37,195 nt of DNA from an uncultured Spirochaetales bacterium (GTDB lineage Bacteria; Spirochaetota; Spirochaetia; Sphaerochaetales; Sphaerochaetaceae). The position numbers and the translations under genes are program-made. Of this stretch, positions 25,601 to 32,776 are shown in pieces; position 1 is the first letter of the stretch; each line of letters begins with the position of its first letter. The notes beneath the pieces are model-generated. The model searched no databases. It had not been told where the DNA came from and was given only the letters and a program-made list of their open reading frames with translations. The stretch lies in the NCBI GenBank assembly GCA_949292445.1, contig CASEZU010000026.1, forward strand, positions 1 to 37,195. Reading direction: 5' to 3'.

Positions 25601-25829
25601 GGTTCTGCAGTGAGTTGAGGGAATCCTCCATCCTCTCCGTGACCTGAAGCTCTATTTCCTCCGGACCTGCATCATTGCAGTCGACCATTACCGAGATTAC
25701 CGGCAGATCGACATCCGGATAGAGTGCCATATCCAGACGCGGCAGGAACACGACGCAGATGACGCAGATCAGGACGTACACCATTGTCATGAGCACTGGG
25801 CGTCTTACTGATAGTTCGGACAGTGTCAT
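22674..25829 (-). CDS. RND multidrug efflux permease (HAE1 / AcrB family)
   Basis: A 1,051-aa inner-membrane pump with the standard RND plan: TM1 at about 12-30, a large periplasmic domain, TM2-6 at about 338-480, a second periplasmic loop and TM8-12 at the end. The first line of the family, SVRRPVLMTMVYVLI, is present. In the proton relay the AcrB Asp-Asp pair of TM4 is Asp401-Ala402 and the TM10 lysine is replaced by Asn930, as in many HAE1 pumps outside the AcrB subgroup. It starts directly after the adaptor stop (TAA-ATG) with AGGAG six bases ahead. The substrate is unknown; drugs, bile compounds or lipids are all possible. Confidence 0.94.
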   Translation of the reverse strand: MTLSELSVRRPVLMTMVYVLICVICVVFLPRLDMALYPDVDLPVISVMVDCNDAGPEEIELQVTERMEDSLNSLQNLDTMTSISQEGRSIIILEFDYGTDLDDASEDVNTITSMMSRMLPDWAENPMVIRFDSMGSGSIMRLTLTGDRTEDELQYIAENTIQPLIERVEGVSQVNVYGGAPIEYSVEVDPNRLEAYNLTISQISAMIAARNMQSTGGEITQRGMDYQITADARYMTLDDIRETIVGYTAKGTPIYLQDVAEVVEDTASGGRLSYLDGNEIVTINISNESDSNETTVAKAVREALPEIQAELPEGLVLEIQRDSTEMITDTMNEVVNSAIQGVILAALIIFVFLRGIKTTIIISLSMPICILITLMLMSVTGMSVNAMSMSGLILGIGMTVDASIIILENTYTFRQKGERSAVAAILGSKNMFTAICASTLTTICVFVPILIYKYDIGMIGIMFQDLVITVCISLFASLFVAVTLVPALCGSILKINTRTQKPLRWKPLKAIDDAMVRGEMHMRNAYVRVLNYFLNRKFLLILLLVLLLIVSLIKFGDLGISLFPVSTTDDAVTLDLTLDQGTTQDVTKEYVFDMEKKVLATLPEDSYESILTEVGSSNTGSIEIDLPDITEQKYSVTEIQDMLRPLLNEDPEAEWLFSDMRSMSGTGIQVTIHSNDTDQAYQVANDIMDILHTYVPQVENIDSDIDNGAPKYSVVIDQQKARDLGVSMSDLMTTVQAALTGVTATEISTFDTDTTYDLVVRVDEDQLQTVEDLEALMVPTSKGGTVRLDAVADLVEDTAPMTIMRENKERINHVSASILDGYAANEVQAAVDSALAEHLVLPEGVTLEQTGEMSTFAEYLPTMLMIVALALFLVYAVMAAQFESMIDPLIIFATIPLLMIGVIWIHVAMGQQFSLFSIVGIIALIGTVVNNGIVLVDCINRLVEQKVPVKQACLQAAYGRLRPILMTTLTTILGMIPMAFFPGEGAEMMQPLAVTFTGGIITGAFLTLLLSPTLYLIFNKHREKKYNDPDTLTNQLREFDMRRLTKLDDMI

Positions 25830-26825
25830 TTAGTTCTCCTGATTCACGACGCTGATGGCTGTGCCATCTGTAACGTTTCCTGCTGTGATGACCATATCGC
25901 CTTCGCTGAGGCCCGATGTGATGACCGTATCGACTCCGTTGGAGCTTCCCGTTGTGACGATGACGCGGCGGGCCGTGCCGTTGTCTGCGAGGTAGACGAT
26001 ATCATCGCCGAGATATGTATCAAGTGCAGCATCGGGTACGATGAGCGCATCCGCGATATGCTCTGTCTCGAGATTCAGGCGGATATACATGCCTTCCTTG
26101 AGGCCCGATGTATCTCCTGTGAGCTGTATCTCGATATCGGAGGAGCGTGTTGTCGAATCGACAGTGGGGGCAATGTATGTAAGGATTCCCGTGTAGAGCT
26201 TTCCGGGGTAGGCCACTGTCTCCATTGTGGCATTCATTCCTTCAGAGACTGTTCCGAGGAACTTCTCCGGTATGGAGGCTTCCACGACGAGGTCAGTCGT
26301 TCCAGCTACAGTAACAATGGGCTGGGATGCTGATACGGTCTGCCCGACTGCGACAGGAATGTCATTCACGATTCCAGAGACTTTAGCTACGACGGGGCTT
26401 TCCTTATAGGAGGCTCCGGGGCGGGAAGGATCGACATAGGCGATGATGTCCCCGGCGTTCACCGTATCTCCTCTGGAGACGAGTATCCCTGTGACAGTTC
26501 CCGTTGCTGTTATGTCAGGATAGACTGCGATGCTGTCTCCTGATCTCATCACCTCTCCGTTGAGCCTGGAAATTTTCACGAAGTCCTTGATGGAGGCGGG
26601 TTCTGCGGAGACGTTTACTGCGCCGATCGCATTGTCCGCCACCGGTGCGGCGAGCGACGTACCGGATTCCGTTGTCGCCATCCTGTAGATTATGAATGCA
26701 GCAAGCACGATGCAGATCGCGGTGAGTATCACCGTGATGATCTTGTTGAACTTGCCCGGTTCTGTTGTCTTCGCGAGCTTCTCGAAGTCCGGCTCGCTGA
26801 CGGTCTTTTTCGTTTCGTCGCTCAT
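25830..26825 (-). CDS. RND periplasmic adaptor (membrane fusion protein)
   Basis: A 331-aa HlyD/AcrA-type adaptor linking pump and outer-membrane channel. One transmembrane anchor (about 29-47) replaces the lipoprotein signal of AcrA. Two biotinyl-lipoyl half motifs follow: GTVTGILVSRGDTVNAGDIIAYVD and VVAKVSGIVNDIPVAVGQTVSASQPI (each quoted region about 108-175), with almost no coiled-coil hairpin between them, so it is a compact adaptor. A beta-barrel domain (GMNATMETVAYPGK) and a membrane-proximal domain end the protein. It starts one base after the tolC-like stop and abuts the RND gene, so all three are one operon. Confidence 0.92.
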   Translation of the reverse strand: MSDETKKTVSEPDFEKLAKTTEPGKFNKIITVILTAICIVLAAFIIYRMATTESGTSLAAPVADNAIGAVNVSAEPASIKDFVKISRLNGEVMRSGDSIAVYPDITATGTVTGILVSRGDTVNAGDIIAYVDPSRPGASYKESPVVAKVSGIVNDIPVAVGQTVSASQPIVTVAGTTDLVVEASIPEKFLGTVSEGMNATMETVAYPGKLYTGILTYIAPTVDSTTRSSDIEIQLTGDTSGLKEGMYIRLNLETEHIADALIVPDAALDTYLGDDIVYLADNGTARRVIVTTGSSNGVDTVITSGLSEGDMVITAGNVTDGTAISVVNQEN

Positions 26826-26826
26826 T

Positions 26827-28182
26827 TTATACTGTTTCCTTTTCCGTAACTGGATATTCTGCCTGCAGATCCTGCAGTTCTATGCCAAGTGTATTGGCGA
26901 GAGTGTATGAAGATAGAAGATGGCTGAGGCGGGCCGAGAGGAGTGAGTTCCTTGCTTGCAGAAGCTCTGTCCTCCGCTCTGCGAGGTCATTCGCCGTTAT
27001 TAGTCCCGCTTCATATGATTCCTCAGAAAGCGCATATGTGCGTTCTGCTATCCCGAGGCTTTCAGAGAGCATGTCCAGCGTGCGCTGCTGCTGTGAGATC
27101 GCCATGGAGCTTTCCCTTATCGTGTCCATCAGATCATTCTGGGTACTCTGAAGCGAGAGAGAGGAGAGCGTCACAGTGTCCTTCGCATTCATCCTGTACT
27201 CATCAGCGGTGCTGCCCGGGATGTATGAGCTGAGGGGGATGCTGACTGTGACGGAACCCGAGAGGCTGTGCGCGTTTGTACTGTACTGCTTCGCATCGGT
27301 GTCGATGCCGCCATTGTATGTGTATCCTACAGCCACATCGACAGTCGGCATGTACTGGGACAGCGTCATTGTCTTCTCTGCGTTCCGGGCTGCTGCAAGC
27401 TCGTTGCGCGCAATCCTTATTGCGGATGTTGCTTCCGCATATTCATCAAAAAGCACGGAAGGTTGGGGGAGGGCGAGCTCCACTGTCTCGGGAAGCGGCT
27501 CTGTCTGGAAGTCCTCAGTGAGTCCCGTCATAGCCTTGAAGGAGGCAAGGGCAAGCGCCTTGTCATTCTCCGCCTGGCTGAGTGTGATGTAGGCATTGCT
27601 CAGCGCAAGCTCGACCTGTGACATAGAGAGCTCATCCGCCATACCGCTGTTGTACATCTCGAGCGTGGACTCATAGGTCGCTTCCGCATCGCTGAGCGCG
27701 GCCTGTGCGTTCTCCACCGCGATGTCATATGTCGCAAGCGTCCAGTATGCCGATGTTACGCCGAGGACGATATCGTCCCTGTTGCTCTCATAGGAGAGCG
27801 TCGCAGCCTCCTTGTTGAGCCTTCTCGATGCCCCGTCAGTTATCTTCGAGCCGTCGAGGGTGTATGAGAAGTTCGCGAAAGCGCTGAGATCTAGTCCGAC
27901 GCCGTCGAACTCTGTCTTGTCGGCAGCTGTCAGCGGGCCGTCATTGGGAAACGTGAGTCCCGTATCTGCTTTTGCTGACAATCCGAATGTCGGCAGATAG
28001 TCCGCTACATAGTTGTTCTCATTCCTTATCGTCTGATTCAGTGATACGGCAAGCTGCTTGAGCGTTATGTTGTTTTCCTCCGCGCTGGCGATTGCCTCAT
28101 CGAGTGTGACGACAGGAAGACTCTCTGCTCCGAGCGGCATCATCACGGCCAGCAGGACCAGGATCTTCTGTAGGATCTTCAT
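26827..28182 (-). CDS. TolC-family outer-membrane efflux protein
   Basis: A 451-aa protein with a signal peptide (MKILQKILVLLAVMMPLGAES, cleavage near residue 19-20, no lipobox) and the two long repeated coiled-coil halves of TolC: VTLDEAIASAEENN...  and SSLSLQSTQNDLMDTIRESS near the C-terminus. YMPTVDVAVGY-type segments mark the beta-strand regions. It is the first gene of the operon, with AAGGAG six bases before the ATG. The order outer-membrane factor, adaptor, pump is common in diderm anaerobes. Upstream is a long AT-rich control region with inverted repeats. Confidence 0.92.
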   Translation of the reverse strand: MKILQKILVLLAVMMPLGAESLPVVTLDEAIASAEENNITLKQLAVSLNQTIRNENNYVADYLPTFGLSAKADTGLTFPNDGPLTAADKTEFDGVGLDLSAFANFSYTLDGSKITDGASRRLNKEAATLSYESNRDDIVLGVTSAYWTLATYDIAVENAQAALSDAEATYESTLEMYNSGMADELSMSQVELALSNAYITLSQAENDKALALASFKAMTGLTEDFQTEPLPETVELALPQPSVLFDEYAEATSAIRIARNELAAARNAEKTMTLSQYMPTVDVAVGYTYNGGIDTDAKQYSTNAHSLSGSVTVSIPLSSYIPGSTADEYRMNAKDTVTLSSLSLQSTQNDLMDTIRESSMAISQQQRTLDMLSESLGIAERTYALSEESYEAGLITANDLAERRTELLQARNSLLSARLSHLLSSYTLANTLGIELQDLQAEYPVTEKETV

Positions 28183-28447
28183 GTTTGTCTCCTTAGTAGT
28201 TCAAGCGGCCTGATGAGCCCCCTTTGTCCCATCATGCCAGTTTTGATGCTAATGAATTGTTTCAGTGTGTGCTATCGGGGGAATCTGTTGCTTTTGTGAA
28301 TTTTTCAGCAAATATGAAGAAATCGGGTTACAGAGGGCAGCTTTGTGTAACATTGCTGAGCAGTTCCTATATGATATGTATATTATACATAGATACATAG
28401 AAACCGGAGTATTCCGTGACAGATCCATTTCCTGTCAGGAACATGAA
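28183..28447. promoter_or_regulatory. Upstream control region of the efflux operon, with inverted repeats
   Basis: No gene is seen here. A perfect inverted repeat ATGTATA-T-TATACAT lies at 28376-28390; read on the minus strand its centre is a TATAAT box (28387-28382), with no good -35. Overlapping it are tandem copies of ATACATAG (28385-28400). Nearer tolC, GTTACA (28327-28332) and TGTAAC (28346-28351) form a second inverted repeat with a 13-bp gap. If the TATAAT is used, the leader is about 195 bases. These are candidate operators for a distant regulator. Confidence 0.45.
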
Positions 28448-28477
28448 AAACCCTCCTGGCTGGTATGAGGAGGGTTT
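28446..28477 (-). terminator. Terminator of the NagB-like gene
   Basis: Perfect 10-bp arms AAACCCTCCT / AGGAGGGTTT with a 10-base loop; on the minus strand the stem runs into TTTTTC. It begins 21 bases after the stop codon. Confidence 0.9.
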
Positions 28478-28498
28478 GTCCTGCGATGTGGCGGATTC

Positions 28499-29251
28499 TC
28501 AGTTTCCCTGCCGGAAATCGTCGAATACGAGGCAGCTGGACTGCCTGTCGAGATAGAGGGCACATTCTGTCCTGCGTCTGATGGATGCGGCAGGCGAGTT
28601 TGGAGAAATGTCGTCGAAGATACAGGATGCCACAGCCTTCGCCTTCCTCTGGTCGGGGCAGGCGCAGATGATGTGGCGTGCAGTGAGAATCTCGAAAACC
28701 GACATGGTGATCGCTTTGCTGGGAACCTCGTCGATTGTGCTGAACCATCCTTCCCCGACCTGCTGCCGTTTGGATCTTCTCTCGAGCTCCACCTGGATAT
28801 AGGGATCGCGTGTGTCGAAATCCGCCGGAGGGTCATTGAATGCGAGGTGCCCGTTCTCGCCGATGCAGATGAATGCGACATCTAGAGGATAATCTTTCAT
28901 CAGCGCATTCATTTCCTTCAGCGTTGATCTGGAGTCCGCCTTTCTGGAGATGGGATGGAAAGAACCGATGGAGGGAAGGTAGTTGAGGAAATTCTCCTTG
29001 AGGAATGTCTCAGAGGAGGCCTTGTGCCCGTCGGGCAGACCGACAAACTCATCCAGAAGGAACACATTCACCTTGTCCCACTGGAGATCCTTGGACCTCA
29101 GGGCTGTCAGCATCTCGATCTGGCTTGTTCCTGTCACGAAGGCGACATTCGCCCTGCCGAGTTTCTCTATGGTTGATTTAATGCAATGCCGTCCAAGTGA
29201 AGCGGCCTGCTGTCCGAGTTCACGCTTGTTCTCGCATATTGTTATACGCAT
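28499..29251 (-). CDS. Glucosamine-6-phosphate deaminase-like protein (NagB family)
   Basis: A 250-aa member of the NagB/6-phosphogluconolactonase fold. The phosphate loop reads FVTGTSQ (38-44), LLDEFVGLP contains Asp67 (equivalent to E. coli Asp72), and the active-site loop is IGENGHLAFNDPP with His135. In E. coli NagB this loop has Asp141 and Glu148; here the aligned residues are Asn133 and Asp140, so the reaction may differ in rate or substrate. Similar GENGHLAFNDPP proteins are widespread and usually annotated as deaminases. AGGAG lies eight bases before ATG 29251. It is divergent from the uxu operon, and a link to amino-sugar or hexuronate degradation is inferred. Confidence 0.82.
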   Translation of the reverse strand: MRITICENKRELGQQAASLGRHCIKSTIEKLGRANVAFVTGTSQIEMLTALRSKDLQWDKVNVFLLDEFVGLPDGHKASSETFLKENFLNYLPSIGSFHPISRKADSRSTLKEMNALMKDYPLDVAFICIGENGHLAFNDPPADFDTRDPYIQVELERRSKRQQVGEGWFSTIDEVPSKAITMSVFEILTARHIICACPDQRKAKAVASCIFDDISPNSPAASIRRRTECALYLDRQSSCLVFDDFRQGN

Positions 29252-29271
29252 CGGTCTTTCTCCTAACGGTC

Positions 29272-29300
29272 AATATATAGGCTTTGCTCTTTTAGCGCAA
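29272..29300 (-). promoter_or_regulatory. Promoter of the NagB-like gene
   Basis: On the minus strand TTGCGC (29300-29295), a 17-bp spacer and TATATT (29277-29272); initiation is expected just ahead of the AGGAG at 29264-29260. Confidence 0.6.
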
Positions 29301-29315
29301 TCGCGTTTTTTCCGC

Positions 29316-29352
29316 TTTACTTCTATCTTTTCATCGTCTAAAATACTAGTAT
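29316..29352 (+). promoter_or_regulatory. uxuA promoter with overlapping palindromic operator
   Basis: TTTACT (29316-29321), a 17-bp spacer and TAAAAT (29339-29344). The perfect 10-bp palindrome ATACTAGTAT (29343-29352) covers the end of the -10 and the expected start site, a classic repressor position. The GntR-type regulator encoded in the operon is the obvious candidate ligand-controlled repressor. Confidence 0.65.
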
Positions 29353-29383
29353 ATCACGATTGCATATAAGGAGAGGAATAGCT

Positions 29384-30463
29384 ATGCAGATGACTATGAG
29401 ATGGTTCGGCGACAAGTTCGATTCCGTCAAGCTGTGGCAGATCAGGCAGGTACCAGGTGTGACAGGTGTCATCACGACACTCTATGATATCCCGGCGGGG
29501 GAGCTGTGGCCTGTTGAGCGTATCGAAGCCCTCAAGAAGGAAGTCGAGGATGCGGGACTCACCATAGCCGGAATCGAGAGCGTCAACATCCATGATGATA
29601 TCAAGATAGGAAAGCCTTCGAGGGACAAGTATATCGAGAACTACATCCAGACTTTGGAGAATCTCGCCAAGTGTGACATCAAGCTCGTATGCTACAACTT
29701 CATGCCTGTCTTTGACTGGACAAGGACGGATCTGGCGAAGATGCGCCCGGACGGAGCGACTGTCCTCGCATATGACCAGAAGGTCGTCGATTCCATCGAT
29801 CCGCAGAAGTTCTTCGATCAGACAAACAGCAATTCCAACGGCTATGTGATGCCGGGCTGGGAGCCGGAGAGGCTTTCGAAGGTCAAGGAACTTTTTGAGG
29901 CATACAAGGATGTCGATGAGGAGACACTGTTCAACAATCTCGTCTACTTCCTCAAGGCAATCCAGCCTGTATGTGAGAAGTACGGAATCAAGATGGCCAT
30001 CCATCCCGATGATCCGGCATGGCCTGTATTCGGGCTTCCGAGGATCATCACTTCCAAGGAGAAGATCCTCCGCGTCATGAAGGCTGTCGATTCCCCGTTC
30101 AACGGACTCACATTCTGCGCAGGTTCTTTCGGAACGAATCCGAAGAACGATCTTCCCGGAATCATCCGCGCTCTTCCCGGACGTGTGCATTTCGCTCATG
30201 TCAGGAACCTCCATCACTTCGCCCCGGGAGTTTTCGAGGAGGCTGCACATCTCTCATCGGATGGTTCATTCGACCTCTATGAGATTGTCCGTGCGCTCTA
30301 TGAGACAGGCTTCGACGGCCCGATCCGCCCGGATCATGGCAGGGCTATCTGGGGCGAGGTCTCGATGCCTGGATACGGACTTTACGACAGGGCTCTGGGC
30401 GCTGAGTACATCCTCGGACTCTGGGAAGCTGTCGAGAAGAGCGAGAAGAGGCTTGGAAAATGA
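29384..30463 (+). CDS. uxuA: Mannonate dehydratase
   Basis: A 359-aa TIM-barrel enzyme that dehydrates D-mannonate to 2-keto-3-deoxygluconate in hexuronate breakdown. The start MQMTMRWFGDKFDSVKLWQIRQ and GVTGVITTLYDIPAGELW fit UxuA. Likely Mn ligands are His207 (AIHPDDPAW), Cys245 (LTFCAGSFG), His272 (FAHVRNL) and Asp317 next to His318 (IRPDHGRAIWGE). Length matches the compact Gram-positive-type UxuA rather than the 394-aa E. coli protein. ATG 29384 is favoured by AGGAGAGG just upstream; a TTG at 29360 would add eight residues across that site. The gntR start overlaps its stop (ATGA). Confidence 0.95.
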   Translation: MQMTMRWFGDKFDSVKLWQIRQVPGVTGVITTLYDIPAGELWPVERIEALKKEVEDAGLTIAGIESVNIHDDIKIGKPSRDKYIENYIQTLENLAKCDIKLVCYNFMPVFDWTRTDLAKMRPDGATVLAYDQKVVDSIDPQKFFDQTNSNSNGYVMPGWEPERLSKVKELFEAYKDVDEETLFNNLVYFLKAIQPVCEKYGIKMAIHPDDPAWPVFGLPRIITSKEKILRVMKAVDSPFNGLTFCAGSFGTNPKNDLPGIIRALPGRVHFAHVRNLHHFAPGVFEEAAHLSSDGSFDLYEIVRALYETGFDGPIRPDHGRAIWGEVSMPGYGLYDRALGAEYILGLWEAVEKSEKRLGK

Positions 30464-31134
30464 GACGTACTTCGAGCGAAACGATCTACGATGAGCTCAA
30501 GGACGATATAATCTTCCTCCGTCTGAAGCCGGGTGAGGAGATATCACAGGCGGAGATATCGGAGAAATTCGATGTCTCCCGTTCTCCTGTGCGGGATGCA
30601 CTGATGAGGCTGCGTTCCGAGGGGCTCGTCGTCATGAGGCCTCAGCGCGGGTGCTGGGTTTCCAAGATCGATCTTTCCCGCGTCGATGATGAGTGCTTCT
30701 TCCGTCTGGCACTCGAGAAGAGCGTCATAGACCGCTACCGGGAGTACATGAAGTCATCCGACATCACCCGCCTGGAGTATTTCATCGCCCTTCAGAAAGA
30801 GGCGGCTGCCGCCTCCGATGCGGTTGCATTCTACAATGCGGATGATGACATGCATGCCATTTTCTTCGAGGCCACCGGGCTTACGAGGATCTGGCAGCTC
30901 ATCCTCCGCGAGACGGGCAACCACAGAAGGATGAGGATCCTCAGCATGGGATCGAGGGACGTGCTTGAGAAGAACATCGCACAGCATGAGGAGCTGGTCC
31001 AGGCTCTGAGGCTGAGGGATTTCCCACTTGCGGTGACTCTTGAGACGGAGCATCTCTCGAAGCTCAAATACGAGACGGATGCGATCATAGAGTCGCACCC
31101 TGAATATTTCACGAACAGGAAGGCTGATATATGA
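30460..31134 (+). CDS. GntR-family regulator, FadR/FCD subfamily
   Basis: A 224-aa repressor type. Residues 5-70 form the winged helix-turn-helix (YDELKDDIIFLRLKPGE, SEKFDVSRSPVRDALMRL). The FCD effector domain (75-215) has the metal-binding pattern Asp128-x3-His132, His176 and His198. Set between uxuA and uxuB with four-base overlaps on both sides, it very likely senses a hexuronate intermediate and controls its own operon, as UxuR/ExuR do. AGAGG is about eight bases before the ATG. The palindrome over the uxuA promoter is the likely operator. Confidence 0.92.
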   Translation: MRRTSSETIYDELKDDIIFLRLKPGEEISQAEISEKFDVSRSPVRDALMRLRSEGLVVMRPQRGCWVSKIDLSRVDDECFFRLALEKSVIDRYREYMKSSDITRLEYFIALQKEAAAASDAVAFYNADDDMHAIFFEATGLTRIWQLILRETGNHRRMRILSMGSRDVLEKNIAQHEELVQALRLRDFPLAVTLETEHLSKLKYETDAIIESHPEYFTNRKADI

Positions 31135-32735
31135 AACTGAGCAACAAGGGGCTTCAGAGCCCTGACTGGCAGGAGAAGGGCTACAAGCTCTTCGGTTATG
31201 ACCGCGCTGCGCTTGTGAAGAAGACGCATGATGCGCCTGTATGGGTCCATTTCGGAGCAGGCAACATCTTCCGAGGCTTCCCGGCACGCCTCCAGCAGGA
31301 GCTTGTGGAGCAGGGACTTGCGGATAAGGGAATCATTGTCGGAGAGGGCTTCGATTATGAGATCATCAGCGACATTTACGACAAGTATGACAATCTCACG
31401 CTTCTCGTGACGCTCAAGGCTGACGGATCCATCGACAAGCAGGTTGTCGGAACTGTGACGGAGGCCTACCCCTGTGATTATTCCGCAGCAGACGCATGGA
31501 AGAGATTCCAGGAGATATTCGTTTCCCCGTCGCTGCAGATGATCTCTTTCACCATCACGGAAAAAGGATATGCGCTTAAGAATCCTGCAGGAGAGTTCTT
31601 CCCTGGCTATATTCAGGATTTCGAGAACGGCCCTGGCAAGGGTTCGATGTTCCTTTCCCGCCTGACTGAGCTGCTCCTCTGCCGCTACAAGGCCGGGTCA
31701 CTTCCCCTTGCTGTTGTGTCGATGGACAACTGTTCTCATAACGGAGAGAAGATCGAGGCTGCTGTGACGACGATCGCAGCTGAGTGGGTCAGGAGAGGCT
31801 TTGCCGATCAGGGCTTTGCTGATTACCTCGCCTCCGACAAGGTCTCATTCCCCTGGTCGATGATCGACAAGATCACTCCGCGCCCCGATGCCAGCGTTGC
31901 TGCCATGCTCAAGGCTGACGGCTACGAGGACACCGATGTCGTCGTCACATCGAAGCACACCTATATAGCATCGTTCGTGAATGCCGAGGAGTGCGAGTAT
32001 CTTGTCATCGAGGATGATTTCCCCAATGGACGCCCGCAACTTGAGAGGGCAGGCGTGTACTTCACCGACCGCGAGACTGTGAACAAGGTCGAGAAGATGA
32101 AGGTCTGCACATGCCTCAACCCGCTTCATACTGCGCTTGCAGTCTTCGGCTGCCTTCTGGGCTACACGCTCATTTCCGATGAGATGAAGGATGAGGACCT
32201 TGTGAAGCTCGTGAGGACGATCGGATACAAGGAAGGCCTTCCGGTGGTTGTCGATCCCGGCATCATTGAGCCGAAGAAGTTCATAGACGAGGTCGTGAAC
32301 ATCCGCATCCCCAATCCGTTCATGCCCGACACGCCGCAGCGAATTGCAACGGATACATCGCAGAAGCTGCCTATCCGCTTCGGAGAGACCATCAAGGCTT
32401 ATGCCGCATCCTCTGAGCTCTCTGTCGGAGACCTGAAGTGCATCCCGCTTGTCTTTGCCGCATGGCTGAGATATGTGATGGGTGTCGATGATGAGGGAAA
32501 GGCATTCGAGCCGTCTTCTGATCCGCTTCTCGGCTATGCCCGCGAGGCGCTTTCAGGCATAGAGCTCGGATACACGGGAAGCCTTGATCAGCTCCATGGA
32601 ATTCTCTCCAACCAGAAAATTTTCGGAGTGGATCTCTACGAGGTCGGTCTTGCGGATCTCGTGACAGAGTATTTCAGAAGCATGATAGCCGGACCAGGCG
32701 CCGTAAGGGCGACGCTGGAGAAGGTCGTAGGCTGA
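31131..32735 (+). CDS. uxuB: D-mannonate oxidoreductase / fructuronate reductase (mannitol dehydrogenase family)
   Basis: A 534-aa NAD-dependent polyol dehydrogenase-family enzyme that interconverts D-fructuronate and D-mannonate, the step before UxuA. The nucleotide fold begins with WVHFGAGNIFRGFPA (about 38-52). The family signature FPWSMIDKITPRPD is at residues 240-253. The C-terminal helical domain contains SDPLLGYAREAL. It is longer than E. coli UxuB (486 aa), as is usual for the Bacteroidetes/Firmicutes-type branch. ATG overlaps the gntR stop by four bases; AGGAAGG is seven bases upstream. No hexuronate isomerase, kinase or transporter is in this window, so the pathway needs other loci. 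Confidence 0.92.
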   Translation: MKLSNKGLQSPDWQEKGYKLFGYDRAALVKKTHDAPVWVHFGAGNIFRGFPARLQQELVEQGLADKGIIVGEGFDYEIISDIYDKYDNLTLLVTLKADGSIDKQVVGTVTEAYPCDYSAADAWKRFQEIFVSPSLQMISFTITEKGYALKNPAGEFFPGYIQDFENGPGKGSMFLSRLTELLLCRYKAGSLPLAVVSMDNCSHNGEKIEAAVTTIAAEWVRRGFADQGFADYLASDKVSFPWSMIDKITPRPDASVAAMLKADGYEDTDVVVTSKHTYIASFVNAEECEYLVIEDDFPNGRPQLERAGVYFTDRETVNKVEKMKVCTCLNPLHTALAVFGCLLGYTLISDEMKDEDLVKLVRTIGYKEGLPVVVDPGIIEPKKFIDEVVNIRIPNPFMPDTPQRIATDTSQKLPIRFGETIKAYAASSELSVGDLKCIPLVFAAWLRYVMGVDDEGKAFEPSSDPLLGYAREALSGIELGYTGSLDQLHGILSNQKIFGVDLYEVGLADLVTEYFRSMIAGPGAVRATLEKVVG

Positions 32736-32742
32736 CAGAATT

Positions 32743-32764
32743 CCCCCTGCCCGGCGGCAGGGGG
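32743..32764 (+). terminator. Strong GC hairpin after uxuB, with poor U-tract
   Basis: CCCCCTGCC / GGCAGGGGG forms a perfect 9-bp stem with loop CGGC eight bases after uxuB. It is followed by GTTATAAATG rather than a run of T, so it may be a partial terminator or an mRNA 3'-end stabiliser. Confidence 0.5.
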
Positions 32765-32776
32765 GTTATAAATGCT

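Noticed and set aside
29354..30250. 298-codon open frame opposite uxuA
   Set aside because: Antisense shadow of a well-recognised enzyme gene; composition is atypical.
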